NCBI GenBank assembly: GCA_016295145.1 | Contig: JAEDLR010000047.1 | Span: forward strand, 1 to 16,232 | Source: Oscillospiraceae bacterium | GTDB taxonomy: Bacteria; Bacillota; Clostridia; Oscillospirales; Ruminococcaceae | DNA length: 16,232 bases | Reading direction: 5' to 3' | Shown here: one piece after another, positions 6,742-12,470 of the stretch | Numbering within the stretch: position 1 is the first letter of the stretch | Layout of the letters: every line of letters starts with the position of its first letter | Made by a program: the position numbers and the translations under genes | Notes under the pieces: generated by a model | Seen by the model: only the letters and a program-made list of their open reading frames with translations | The model's database searches: none | Told to the model about the DNA's origin: nothing

Positions 6742-7461
6742 ATGCCGCGCTTTTTTGATGATTCATTCAGTAGTGCTCACCCATATCTGACGGGAGAGCA
6801 CGCAAGGCATATCGGACTTTCACTGCGAATGCGTGTGGGGGAATCTGTAACGGTGTGTGCAAATGGCACGGATTATCAGTGCGAGATCGCACACATTACC
6901 CCCGAAACCGTGGAGCTGCAGATTCTTTCCCAGGCACCCTGTGCCGCAGAGCCGACTGTGGGTGCTGTGCTGTATCAGGCATTGCCAAAGGGAGATAAGC
7001 TGGAACAGATCGTGCAGAAAGCCGTGGAACTGGGCGTTTCCGAGATCGTGCCGGTGCTGACGAAGCGATGCGTGGCACGGCTGACACCCAAGGAATTCGA
7101 AAAAAAACGCAGCCGCTATGAGAAAATCGCACAGGCAGCCGCAATGCAAAGCGGCAGAGGGATGATACCGTGCATCGGAGCATTGTGTACACTGGAGCAG
7201 GCTGCAAAGCAAATGCAGCAAAGCGACGTGGCGGTGGTGCTGTATGAATCCGAGGGCGGGGTGCGCTTTTCGCAGATTCGGGCAGATGCCAGACGCTATG
7301 CTTTGATGATTGGCAGCGAGGGCGGGTTTGATCCCCAGGAGATTGCGCTGTTGCAACAGTACAGTGTGACACCCGTGTGGCTGGGGAAGCGCATTCTGCG
7401 CTGCGAGACCGCACCCGTTGCGGCGCTTGCCGTGCTGATGCATCTGACGGGCAATCTGTAA
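6742..7461 (+). CDS. rsmE: 16S rRNA (uracil(1498)-N3)-methyltransferase
   Basis: RsmE methylates N3 of U1498 in the decoding region of 16S rRNA, using S-adenosylmethionine through a knotted SPOUT fold. The 239 residues match the family. The N-terminal PUA-like part starts MPRFF and includes the family's HIGLSLRMRVGE. The basic QALPKGDKLEQIVQKAVELG motif follows in the middle. The knot motifs are GSEGGFDPQE (191-200) and LGKRILRCETA (214-224), both diagnostic. AAAGGAG lies about 10 bases before the ATG. It heads a run of co-directional genes reaching to 9997; the next gene starts 33 bases later. Expression from the promoter at 6665-6693 is inferred. Confidence 0.95.
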   Translation: MPRFFDDSFSSAHPYLTGEHARHIGLSLRMRVGESVTVCANGTDYQCEIAHITPETVELQILSQAPCAAEPTVGAVLYQALPKGDKLEQIVQKAVELGVSEIVPVLTKRCVARLTPKEFEKKRSRYEKIAQAAAMQSGRGMIPCIGALCTLEQAAKQMQQSDVAVVLYESEGGVRFSQIRADARRYALMIGSEGGFDPQEIALLQQYSVTPVWLGKRILRCETAPVAALAVLMHLTGNL

Positions 7462-7494
7462 TGCTGCCGAATCTGTTGCGAAAGGATTCTTGAA

Positions 7495-8205
7495 ATGACC
7501 TATGTGATGAGCGACCTGCACGGCTGCTATCAGCAGTTTTTGCAGATGTGCCGCGAAATTGATTTACAGGAAACCGACGACCTTTTTATTCTGGGCGATA
7601 TGGTAGACCGCGGTGCAGAGCCGATTCCGTTGCTGCTGGATTGCATGGAGCGCAGCAATGTGTATCCGCTGATGGGCAACCATGAGGCGTTGTTTTTACG
7701 CTGCGCCGAACAGATCTCGCCACAGGCGACCGCCGAGAATTTTTATCAGCAATTTTTTCCCTTTATCCATGAGGTCTGTACGCCGTGGCTGCAAAACGGC
7801 GGCGATGTCACACTCAACCAGTTTCTGGCTCTGACACCTGCAAAGCGGCAGTTGATGCTTGCCTATCTCTCGGAGTTTTCGCTTTATGAGGAATGCGTAG
7901 TGGGTGGCGTGCCGTATCTGCTGACCCATAGCGGCATCCGGAATTATCGCAAGGGCAAGCCGCTGAAGGACTATGCACCGGATGATTTTTTACAGGCGCG
8001 CCCTGATGCCGATACGGTCTATGCAGGGGATGCAGTGATGGTGTTCGGGCATACGCCAACCCTTTCGCTGCTGCCTGCCGCCCAGAAGGCAGAGGTGTTT
8101 TTCACCGAAAGCTATATCAATATTGATTGCGGTGCGGTTTTCTCCGATGCGGGCGGCAGAATGGCTTGTCTGCGGCTGGATGACAGAAAGGTGTTTTATG
8201 TATGA
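7495..8205 (+). CDS. PPP-family metallophosphoesterase (serine/threonine phosphatase-like)
   Basis: The 236-residue protein shows the two-metal phosphoesterase motifs in order: SDLHG (Asp7, His9), GDMVDRG (Asp35), GNHE (Asn62-His63-Glu64), LTHSG near residue 140, FGHTPT near residue 183, and INIDCGAVF. The DRG version of the second motif places it in the PPP group, with bacterial Ser/Thr protein phosphatases and ApaH-like or PrpE-like dinucleotide and RNA phosphatases. The substrate cannot be decided from sequence. No signal peptide is present, so it acts in the cytoplasm. AAAGGA lies 8 bases before the ATG. Its stop overlaps the next gene's start as ATGA, implying translational coupling with the methyltransferase, so an RNA- or nucleotide-linked role is possible but inferred. 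Confidence 0.88.
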   Translation: MTYVMSDLHGCYQQFLQMCREIDLQETDDLFILGDMVDRGAEPIPLLLDCMERSNVYPLMGNHEALFLRCAEQISPQATAENFYQQFFPFIHEVCTPWLQNGGDVTLNQFLALTPAKRQLMLAYLSEFSLYEECVVGGVPYLLTHSGIRNYRKGKPLKDYAPDDFLQARPDADTVYAGDAVMVFGHTPTLSLLPAAQKAEVFFTESYINIDCGAVFSDAGGRMACLRLDDRKVFYV

Positions 8206-8807
8206 GTGAAAAACCGAAAGCAAAGCGGCAATTGGGCGCGCTGGAGATCACCCACCGCGTGCTGCGAAAGCATATTCAGCCGGGGGATCTCTGCATTGAT
8301 GCCACCGCAGGCAGGGGATTTGATACCGCATTGCTTTGCGAGCTGACAGGGCAGACGGGTACGGTGCTTGCCTTTGATATTCAGCCGGATGCCATTGCAA
8401 GCACTAAGGCTCTGCTGGATACCAAGGGATATCATGCCCAGCTGCATCTGGATTCTCATGCCAATATGCGGCAGTATGCTGCCGATGGTACGGTTTCTGC
8501 GGTTGTGTTCAATTTCGGGTGGCTGCCAAGGGGCAGTCACGAGATCTTCACCCATGCCGATTCCAGTATTGCAGCGTTGAATGCCGCCCTTACACTGTTA
8601 AAGGTGGGCGGATTGCTCTCCCTTTGCATTTATTATGGCGGTGCCAACGGCTACACCGAGCGGGACGCATTGCTGGAATACATTGCATCGCTGGATAGCC
8701 GCTATTACACCGTGGTGCAATGTCAGTTCCCCAACCGCACAGGGGATCCGCCCTTTGCAGTGCTGATTACCAAGGATGCACAGCCCCCACAGGAGGTGGA
8801 ATCATAG
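8202..8807 (+). CDS. mnmM: Class I SAM-dependent methyltransferase of the MnmM (YtqB) type
   Basis: The 201-residue protein is a Rossmann-fold methyltransferase: DATAGRGFDT (33-42) is the SAM-binding loop, FDIQPDAI (58-65) carries the acidic ribose-binding Asp, and FNFGWLPRGS (103-112) is the family version of YtqB's FNLGYLPGGD. DPPFAVLITK near the end also matches. Bacillus YtqB, renamed MnmM, makes the last methylation of the 5-methylaminomethyl(-2-thio)uridine at the tRNA wobble position from the aminomethyl precursor. I infer the same reaction; older annotations say putative rRNA methylase. The ATG overlaps the phosphatase stop by four bases. With rsmE it gives this operon an RNA-modification theme. 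Confidence 0.85.
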   Translation: MSEKPKAKRQLGALEITHRVLRKHIQPGDLCIDATAGRGFDTALLCELTGQTGTVLAFDIQPDAIASTKALLDTKGYHAQLHLDSHANMRQYAADGTVSAVVFNFGWLPRGSHEIFTHADSSIAALNAALTLLKVGGLLSLCIYYGGANGYTERDALLEYIASLDSRYYTVVQCQFPNRTGDPPFAVLITKDAQPPQEVES

Positions 8808-8810
8808 CTT

Positions 8811-9119
8811 ATGGAAAATGAAAATGTGGATTTTCTCACAGTGATGCTCAAGTATGGCGTGCTTTTGATGATAATCATGGCGATTATCTTTGTGCTTGCC
8901 GTGCTGACACCGTGGATGGCAACGCAGGTAGACAAGATCATTGCGCGCATAAAGAAAAAAGAAGATCCTGCGCAAAATGCGGTTGACCCCCGCTGTGCGC
9001 AGGTAAAGGGGATCTATGATGCATCCGACGATTTGCCGGAATCACCGCAGGCGGATGCACAAACGCTGGCTGACGGGGATGCTGCGCCGGATGCGACAGA
9101 TACGAAAGAGGAGGAATGA
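8811..9119 (+). CDS. Small single-pass membrane protein, function unknown
   Basis: This 102-residue protein is not recognised. Residues 15-33 form one strongly hydrophobic helix (YGVLLMIIMAIIFVLAVLT). A basic stretch follows (KIIARIKKKED), then an acidic, Ala/Asp/Glu-rich low-complexity tail of about 55 residues. The positive-inside rule suggests that the tail is cytoplasmic. It starts 3 bases after the mnmM stop, with AGGAGG inside the end of mnmM 13 bases upstream. Its own stop overlaps the ATG at 9116 and lies 2 bases before the preferred expansin start. The helix plus charged tail is reminiscent of OadG-type small subunits, but no motif supports that and no decarboxylase genes are nearby. 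Confidence 0.75.
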   Translation: MENENVDFLTVMLKYGVLLMIIMAIIFVLAVLTPWMATQVDKIIARIKKKEDPAQNAVDPRCAQVKGIYDASDDLPESPQADAQTLADGDAAPDATDTKEEE

Positions 9120-9121
9120 GC

Positions 9122-9997
9122 ATGGGCACCTTTGCAAAGGATCCACGCAGAATCGGCAGCAGACTGTGCATCACGGCACTGCTGAGTATGATGCTGTTTG
9201 TACCGACGGCATCGGCTGCCACATACGATATGGATGCGGATGACAACATCACGGGCTTTGATATGGTGCTGAAAAAGCGGGAGGCATTGGCAAATCCCGA
9301 CAGCAGTGCCCTGATCGAATATATGATGATAGACAGCCACCTGATGGGATATACCGCCATCGGACGGGACGACGACCCACCTGCCGATTGGCTTCTGGAA
9401 CCAATGGGCACCGTACATACGGGCAAGGCAACCTACTATGACGGCGGCATCGAAAGCGGCAATGCATCCCTTGCACCGGTGCCCGAGGGCATCTATGTGA
9501 CGGCAATCAACACCACCGATTATCACAGCGCAATGCTGGCAGGCGCATATCTGGAGGTGGTTGCCCCCAGCGGCAATACCGTGGATGTGTATGTGACAGA
9601 CCGTTCGGGGCAGAGCGTGGGTGATCTGGATCTGAATACCGCTGCTTTTGAACAGATTGCATCGCTGAGTGCAGGCAGGATCAATATCAGTTGGACGATT
9701 ATTCCCTACCCGACACAGGAGGGTATGCACTATATGTTCTCGCCGGATAGCTCCTCCTCGTGGTTCTCTTTGCAGATACGCTATCATGTGTATCCCATTT
9801 ACAGCCTTGAGCTGCTGCAATCGGACGGTACATATCAAACGCTCCACCGCCGCAGTGATAACTATTTTACCTGTACCGGCGCGGGGCAGGGGCCATTTAC
9901 TTTCCGCATCACCGATATTTACGGGCAGGTCGTGGAGGAAACGGTGCCGCTTTGCCCGGGTGAAACCTACATCGGCGAGGGCAATTTCCCCGGGTAA
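9122..9997 (+). CDS. Secreted bacterial expansin (EXLX1-like) with an N-terminal dockerin-like EF-hand
   Basis: The 291-residue protein has a signal peptide (about 1-32, ending TASA). Residues 36-53 form a calcium-loop segment in dockerin style (Asp36, Asp38, Asp40, Ile43, Asp47, then LKKR). Next is the expansin double-psi barrel, about 97-195: GKATYYDGG, AINTTDYHSAMLAGAYLEV, VYVTD (Asp160) and GDLDLNTAAF (Asp170). The CBM63-like cellulose-binding domain follows, about 196-291 (WFSLQIRYHVYPIYSLEL and FRITDIYGQVVEETVP). Expansins loosen cellulose-matrix contacts without hydrolysis. Asp170 aligns with the essential Asp82 of B. subtilis EXLX1; Tyr73 of that protein appears lost. In the binding platform Trp125/Trp126 become Trp214/Phe215. 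I chose ATG 9122 over 9116 because GGAGG then sits 7 bases upstream instead of about one. Confidence 0.9.
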   Translation: MGTFAKDPRRIGSRLCITALLSMMLFVPTASAATYDMDADDNITGFDMVLKKREALANPDSSALIEYMMIDSHLMGYTAIGRDDDPPADWLLEPMGTVHTGKATYYDGGIESGNASLAPVPEGIYVTAINTTDYHSAMLAGAYLEVVAPSGNTVDVYVTDRSGQSVGDLDLNTAAFEQIASLSAGRINISWTIIPYPTQEGMHYMFSPDSSSSWFSLQIRYHVYPIYSLELLQSDGTYQTLHRRSDNYFTCTGAGQGPFTFRITDIYGQVVEETVPLCPGETYIGEGNFPG

Positions 9998-10645
9998 TCA
10001 TCGCTTGGAAAGCCGTATATCATGCCATAGCATACGAAAGGGTGAGCGTACCTGTACGGCGCGCAGGGCCCTTTCAATTTTTTTACCGTTACAGTGCCCC
10101 TTCGGCAGCTTTTGCAATGCGGCTTCCAGTTCGGGCAGTGTCAGCCCCACCTTTGTCTTCTGTACCAGCTTGGAATTTGCAAATACCACATAGCCGCGCA
10201 CGGGGACATTTTCGAGGCCTGCCTTGCGTAGATGATGCTCCACATTGCGGATATGCGTTTCGTTTTGCTTTTGCGGATGATGCAGCCGGTAGGTTTTGCT
10301 GCCAAGCTGCTGGGTGAGGTATTCCCCGCTGCCGCTGATTGTGCCCCCGATGTTTTTGGTTTCCACCACAATAACCCCAAAGCTGCCGCAAAGCAAATGG
10401 TCGATTTCGGTGCAGCCGTCATACAGCGGCAAATACATACTGTTGATGAGGGTTGCCTTGCGTTTTCTTGCAAATCGTCGCAGAACCCTTGCGACTTTGC
10501 GTTCTCCCACAATGCCACGCTGCTTTTTTCTACGATTTTGCACCCAGAGCAGCGTGAAAATCAGCAAACACAATGCAAGGATGCTGCAAACTGCAATCAG
10601 CACAAGGCGGAAGCTTTCCGGAATGATGATGGAAGAAAATACCAT
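9998..10645 (-). CDS. Membrane-anchored NERD-domain protein
   Basis: The 215-residue protein begins with a transmembrane helix at about 12-35 (RLVLIAVCSILALCLLIFTL), followed by basic RRKKQR and then a nuclease-related domain. NERD hallmarks are GIVGERKVARVL (44-55), EIDHLLCGSFGVIVVETKN (80-98) and GYVVFAN later. Glu48, Asp82, Glu95 and Lys97 fit a PD-(D/E)XK-like active site. NERD proteins are presumed nucleases of mostly unknown role, and the domain should face the cytoplasm. I chose ATG 10645, just before the helix, with AAAGG about 10 bases upstream; an upstream in-frame start would add 33 residues that lie over the divergent promoter region. Its stop codon directly abuts the expansin stop. 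Confidence 0.83.
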   Translation of the reverse strand: MVFSSIIIPESFRLVLIAVCSILALCLLIFTLLWVQNRRKKQRGIVGERKVARVLRRFARKRKATLINSMYLPLYDGCTEIDHLLCGSFGVIVVETKNIGGTISGSGEYLTQQLGSKTYRLHHPQKQNETHIRNVEHHLRKAGLENVPVRGYVVFANSKLVQKTKVGLTLPELEAALQKLPKGHCNGKKIERALRAVQVRSPFRMLWHDIRLSKR

Positions 10646-10762
10646 AGAAACCAAACCTTTCTTATTTTGCAGCGCAAAGCTGCAGTATATTTCCGGTGAT
10701 GTCGTGTATACTATCCATACCGCAGTGAATGCGGCAAAAACCACAAAGCGAGGGAATCTTTT

Positions 10763-10972
10763 ATGTGGGATAAGCTGGCGTTGATTCTGCTGGTCATCGG
10801 CGGAATCAACTGGGGCCTTGTGGGTATTTTTGAGCTGGATCTGGTAGCGTACCTGTTTGGCGGTGCTGCCTCTATCGTCAGCCGAGTGATCTATATTCTG
10901 GTTGCGCTATCTGCGGTATGGTGTGTTACCTTCCTGTTCAGAAGCCGCAGCCTAATGCACTCCGAAGCCTGA
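10763..10972 (+). CDS. DUF378 small membrane protein
   Basis: The 69-residue protein matches the DUF378 (YuzA-like) family: ALILLVIGGINWGLVGIFELDLVAYLFGG and a second hydrophobic segment with SRVIYILVALSAVW. The NWGLVG core with a following FxxDLV is the family signature. It should cross the membrane twice; no function is established for the family. A GAGGGA ribosome site lies about 8 bases before the ATG. It is divergent from the NERD gene with about 117 bases between starts. TATACT in that gap could be a -10 box, but no convincing -35 is present. Confidence 0.85.
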   Translation: MWDKLALILLVIGGINWGLVGIFELDLVAYLFGGAASIVSRVIYILVALSAVWCVTFLFRSRSLMHSEA

Positions 10973-11051
10973 AAAAGCCCCCTGATATCGTCTGTTGGTC
11001 TGTGTCGTTTTGGGGAAAACCACAGGCCTTCGGGCGATTTCTTTTTGCGTT

Positions 11052-11094
11052 ATGCCCAAAAATATTTGCTGCATTCGTGCAGAATGCCCAAAAA
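11052..11094. repeat. Short hairpin flanked by direct repeats
   Basis: A perfect 5-bp stem with a TTCG tetraloop (CTGCA-TTCG-TGCAG at 11069-11082) is flanked by direct repeats ATGCCCAAAAA at 11052-11062 and 11084-11094. It lies after the DUF378 gene and just before the epimerase promoter. It might be an operator or a weak terminator; neither is shown. The rest of the roughly 200-base gap 10973-11175 holds only the promoter below and no clear terminator for DUF378. Confidence 0.35.
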
Positions 11095-11106
11095 AATGCG
11101 TGACAC

Positions 11107-11135
11107 TTGCCTTTTGCATGAAAATATGGTATAAT
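11107..11135 (+). promoter_or_regulatory. Promoter of the aldose-epimerase gene
   Basis: The -35 box TTGCCT (11107-11112), a 17-base spacer and an extended consensus -10 (TG-G-TATAAT, hexamer at 11130-11135) precede the gene. The predicted start is near 11142, about 34 bases before the ATG, so the gene is transcribed separately from DUF378. Confidence 0.8.
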
Positions 11136-11175
11136 ATCCCAGTGCATTGAACCGCATCAGTAAGGAGGCTAATTC

Positions 11176-12180
11176 ATGAACACTACAGAGCAGGTCATTC
11201 TGAACGGAACCCCGTGTATCAAGCTGACAGCCGGAAAATATGAAGCATATGTTGCCTATGAGCTTGGCTCCAATGTCATCCGTCTGCGCGATGTGGAAAA
11301 TCACATCGAGGTGTTTCGATGGAATGAGGAAAATACTGCTGAATCGCTGCTGAAATCCGCTGAAGTATGGGGTCTGCCCACCTTGTATCTGCCAAACCGT
11401 TTTGCAGATGGTGTGCTGAAAACTTCCGACGGGGTTTATCACTTGCCTGTCAATGAAGCTGCGCCGTATCATAATCATATCCACGGCTTTTTGCATAAGC
11501 GTGTACATACCGTGGTGCTGCAACACGCAGATGAGAACTGTGCGGTTGTGAAAACGCAGTATCGCTATGATGAAAATGATCCGTTTTTTGCGCATATGCC
11601 CCTGCGCTTTCTGGCAGAGTTGACCTTTACCCTCAGTGAGTGCGGTCTGGAGCATCACATTGCCATCACCAATCTCTCCGAGAAAATGCTGCCCATTTCC
11701 GTGGCAACCCATACGACCATTCAGGCGCCTTTTCTGGAGGGTGCCAAGGCAGAGGATATGTGTCTGACTGTGCCCATCGGCAAGCGCTGTGAGCTAAATG
11801 ACCGCTGCCTGCCTACGGAGCGTCTGTTGGAGCCGAAGCTGTCGGATCTGGAATACAAAAACGGCACGAAGTGCCCGGTGCTGCAGAATATCAGCAATGA
11901 TATGTATCAGGCGGAAACGGGTCTGCTGGATGGTCAGAATTTCTATGGCTGCGTGGTGGAGGATCAGGCAAGCGGAAAGAGAATCTGCTACCAGGTCAGC
12001 GAGCAGTACAAGTTCTGGATTATCTGGAACGATCAGGGCTTTAACGGGTATTTCTGCCCCGAGCCGATGACCGCTATGATTGACGCCCCCAACCTCAGTT
12101 TGCCGGCAGATGCAACAGGCTATCTGGAGTTGCGACCCCATGATACTTTTGAGGCGAATCAGCGGTTTTTCACTGAATAA
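11176..12180 (+). CDS. Aldose 1-epimerase (mutarotase) family protein
   Basis: The 334-residue protein has the beta-sandwich mutarotase landmarks: YLPNRFADGVL (Arg75), NHIHGFLHKR (His101/His103), SVATHTTIQAPF (His179) and CPEPMTAMIDAPN (Glu296), in the order of the Arg, His, His and Glu active-site residues of GalM. These enzymes interconvert alpha and beta anomers of free sugars or sugar phosphates. The sequence is far from classical GalM, so the substrate is open. No signal peptide is present, so it is cytoplasmic. AAGGAGG lies 8 bases before the ATG. It is monocistronic between its own promoter and the terminator at 12214-12238. A role with sugars released by GH3-type enzymes is inferred only from genome context. 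Confidence 0.83.
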   Translation: MNTTEQVILNGTPCIKLTAGKYEAYVAYELGSNVIRLRDVENHIEVFRWNEENTAESLLKSAEVWGLPTLYLPNRFADGVLKTSDGVYHLPVNEAAPYHNHIHGFLHKRVHTVVLQHADENCAVVKTQYRYDENDPFFAHMPLRFLAELTFTLSECGLEHHIAITNLSEKMLPISVATHTTIQAPFLEGAKAEDMCLTVPIGKRCELNDRCLPTERLLEPKLSDLEYKNGTKCPVLQNISNDMYQAETGLLDGQNFYGCVVEDQASGKRICYQVSEQYKFWIIWNDQGFNGYFCPEPMTAMIDAPNLSLPADATGYLELRPHDTFEANQRFFTE

Positions 12181-12213
12181 AAAATTGGATATCAAAAGCA
12201 AACGGTTGTCAAC

Positions 12214-12238
12214 AAAAAACGGTTGGCAGCCGTTTTTT
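12214..12238. terminator. Intrinsic terminator after the epimerase gene, symmetric
   Basis: AAAAAACGG (12214-12222) pairs with CCGTTTTTT (12230-12238) around a 7-base loop, extendable by two more pairs. The T-run serves the plus strand. The A-run on the other arm gives an equal T-run on the minus strand, so it can also end a transcript coming from the minus promoter at 12343-12371. Confidence 0.85.
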
Positions 12239-12336
12239 GCGTGTCATGAGGTCGTAAACCGTTGCATCGCGCAAGCTTTTTTCAGGGTTTGCCGGTGGGG
12301 GTGGCGCCACCGGTGCGCTCCGCAGAGTGGGAAACT
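12214..12336 (-). ncRNA. Candidate small RNA, about 123 nt
   Basis: A promoter on the minus strand (12343-12371) should start a transcript near 12336 that ends at the symmetric terminator 12214-12238. Between them are two foldable elements. CCGGTGG/CCACCGG (12292-12298 with 12307-12313) forms a 7-bp stem. AAACC/GGTTT (12286-12290 with 12256-12260) encloses an A-rich internal loop and a TTGC/GCAA hairpin (12262-12274). No convincing coding frame starts after the predicted start. I do not recognise a known RNA family. It is supported only by promoter-structure-terminator layout. Confidence 0.35.
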
Positions 12337-12342
12337 TCCTTC

Positions 12343-12371
12343 ATCATATCACAGTTTGCGCCGTTCGTCAA
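12343..12371 (-). promoter_or_regulatory. Sigma-A-like promoter, minus strand, between epimerase and sipL
   Basis: On the minus strand: -35 TTGACG (12371-12366), 17-base spacer, -10 TATGAT (12348-12343). Each box is one base off consensus. No protein gene lies downstream before the terminator at 12214-12238, which is the basis for the small RNA candidate. Confidence 0.55.
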
Positions 12372-12403
12372 GGGAGGGGCGGTTCTATTTTGTGGCAGAC
12401 AGG

Positions 12404-12411
12404 CATACACT
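12404..12411 (+). promoter_or_regulatory. Sigma-E-type -10 element upstream of sipL
   Basis: CATACACT at 12404-12411 matches the mother-cell sigma-E -10 consensus CATACAnT exactly. The expected -35 position, about 14-15 bases upstream, holds only a weak match (around TTCTATTTT, 12382-12390). It lies about 60 bases before the sipL ATG, fitting early mother-cell expression of coat-base genes. The assignment rests mainly on the -10 and the identity of the downstream genes. Confidence 0.55.
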
Positions 12412-12470
12412 GTATCATGCGCGGCAGTGCAAACCGAAAAAAATACTGCTGTGTCCCGGAGGCGAATGAT

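Noticed and set aside
6159..6758. Short plus-strand frames in the gat-rsmE gap, including one ending in a Val-Pro repeat
   Set aside because: They overlap the gat promoter and leader or the rsmE promoter, lack ribosome sites and show only low-complexity repeats. Better described as intergenic DNA with repeat tracts.
9014..9847. Open frame (277 codons) on the minus strand opposite the expansin gene
   Set aside because: It is His/Cys-rich with no recognisable fold and lies opposite a clear expansin.
12282..12344. 20-21 codon frame on the minus strand in the small RNA region
   Set aside because: Its ATG codons lie at or before the predicted transcription start, so they would not be in the RNA; no other start was seen.
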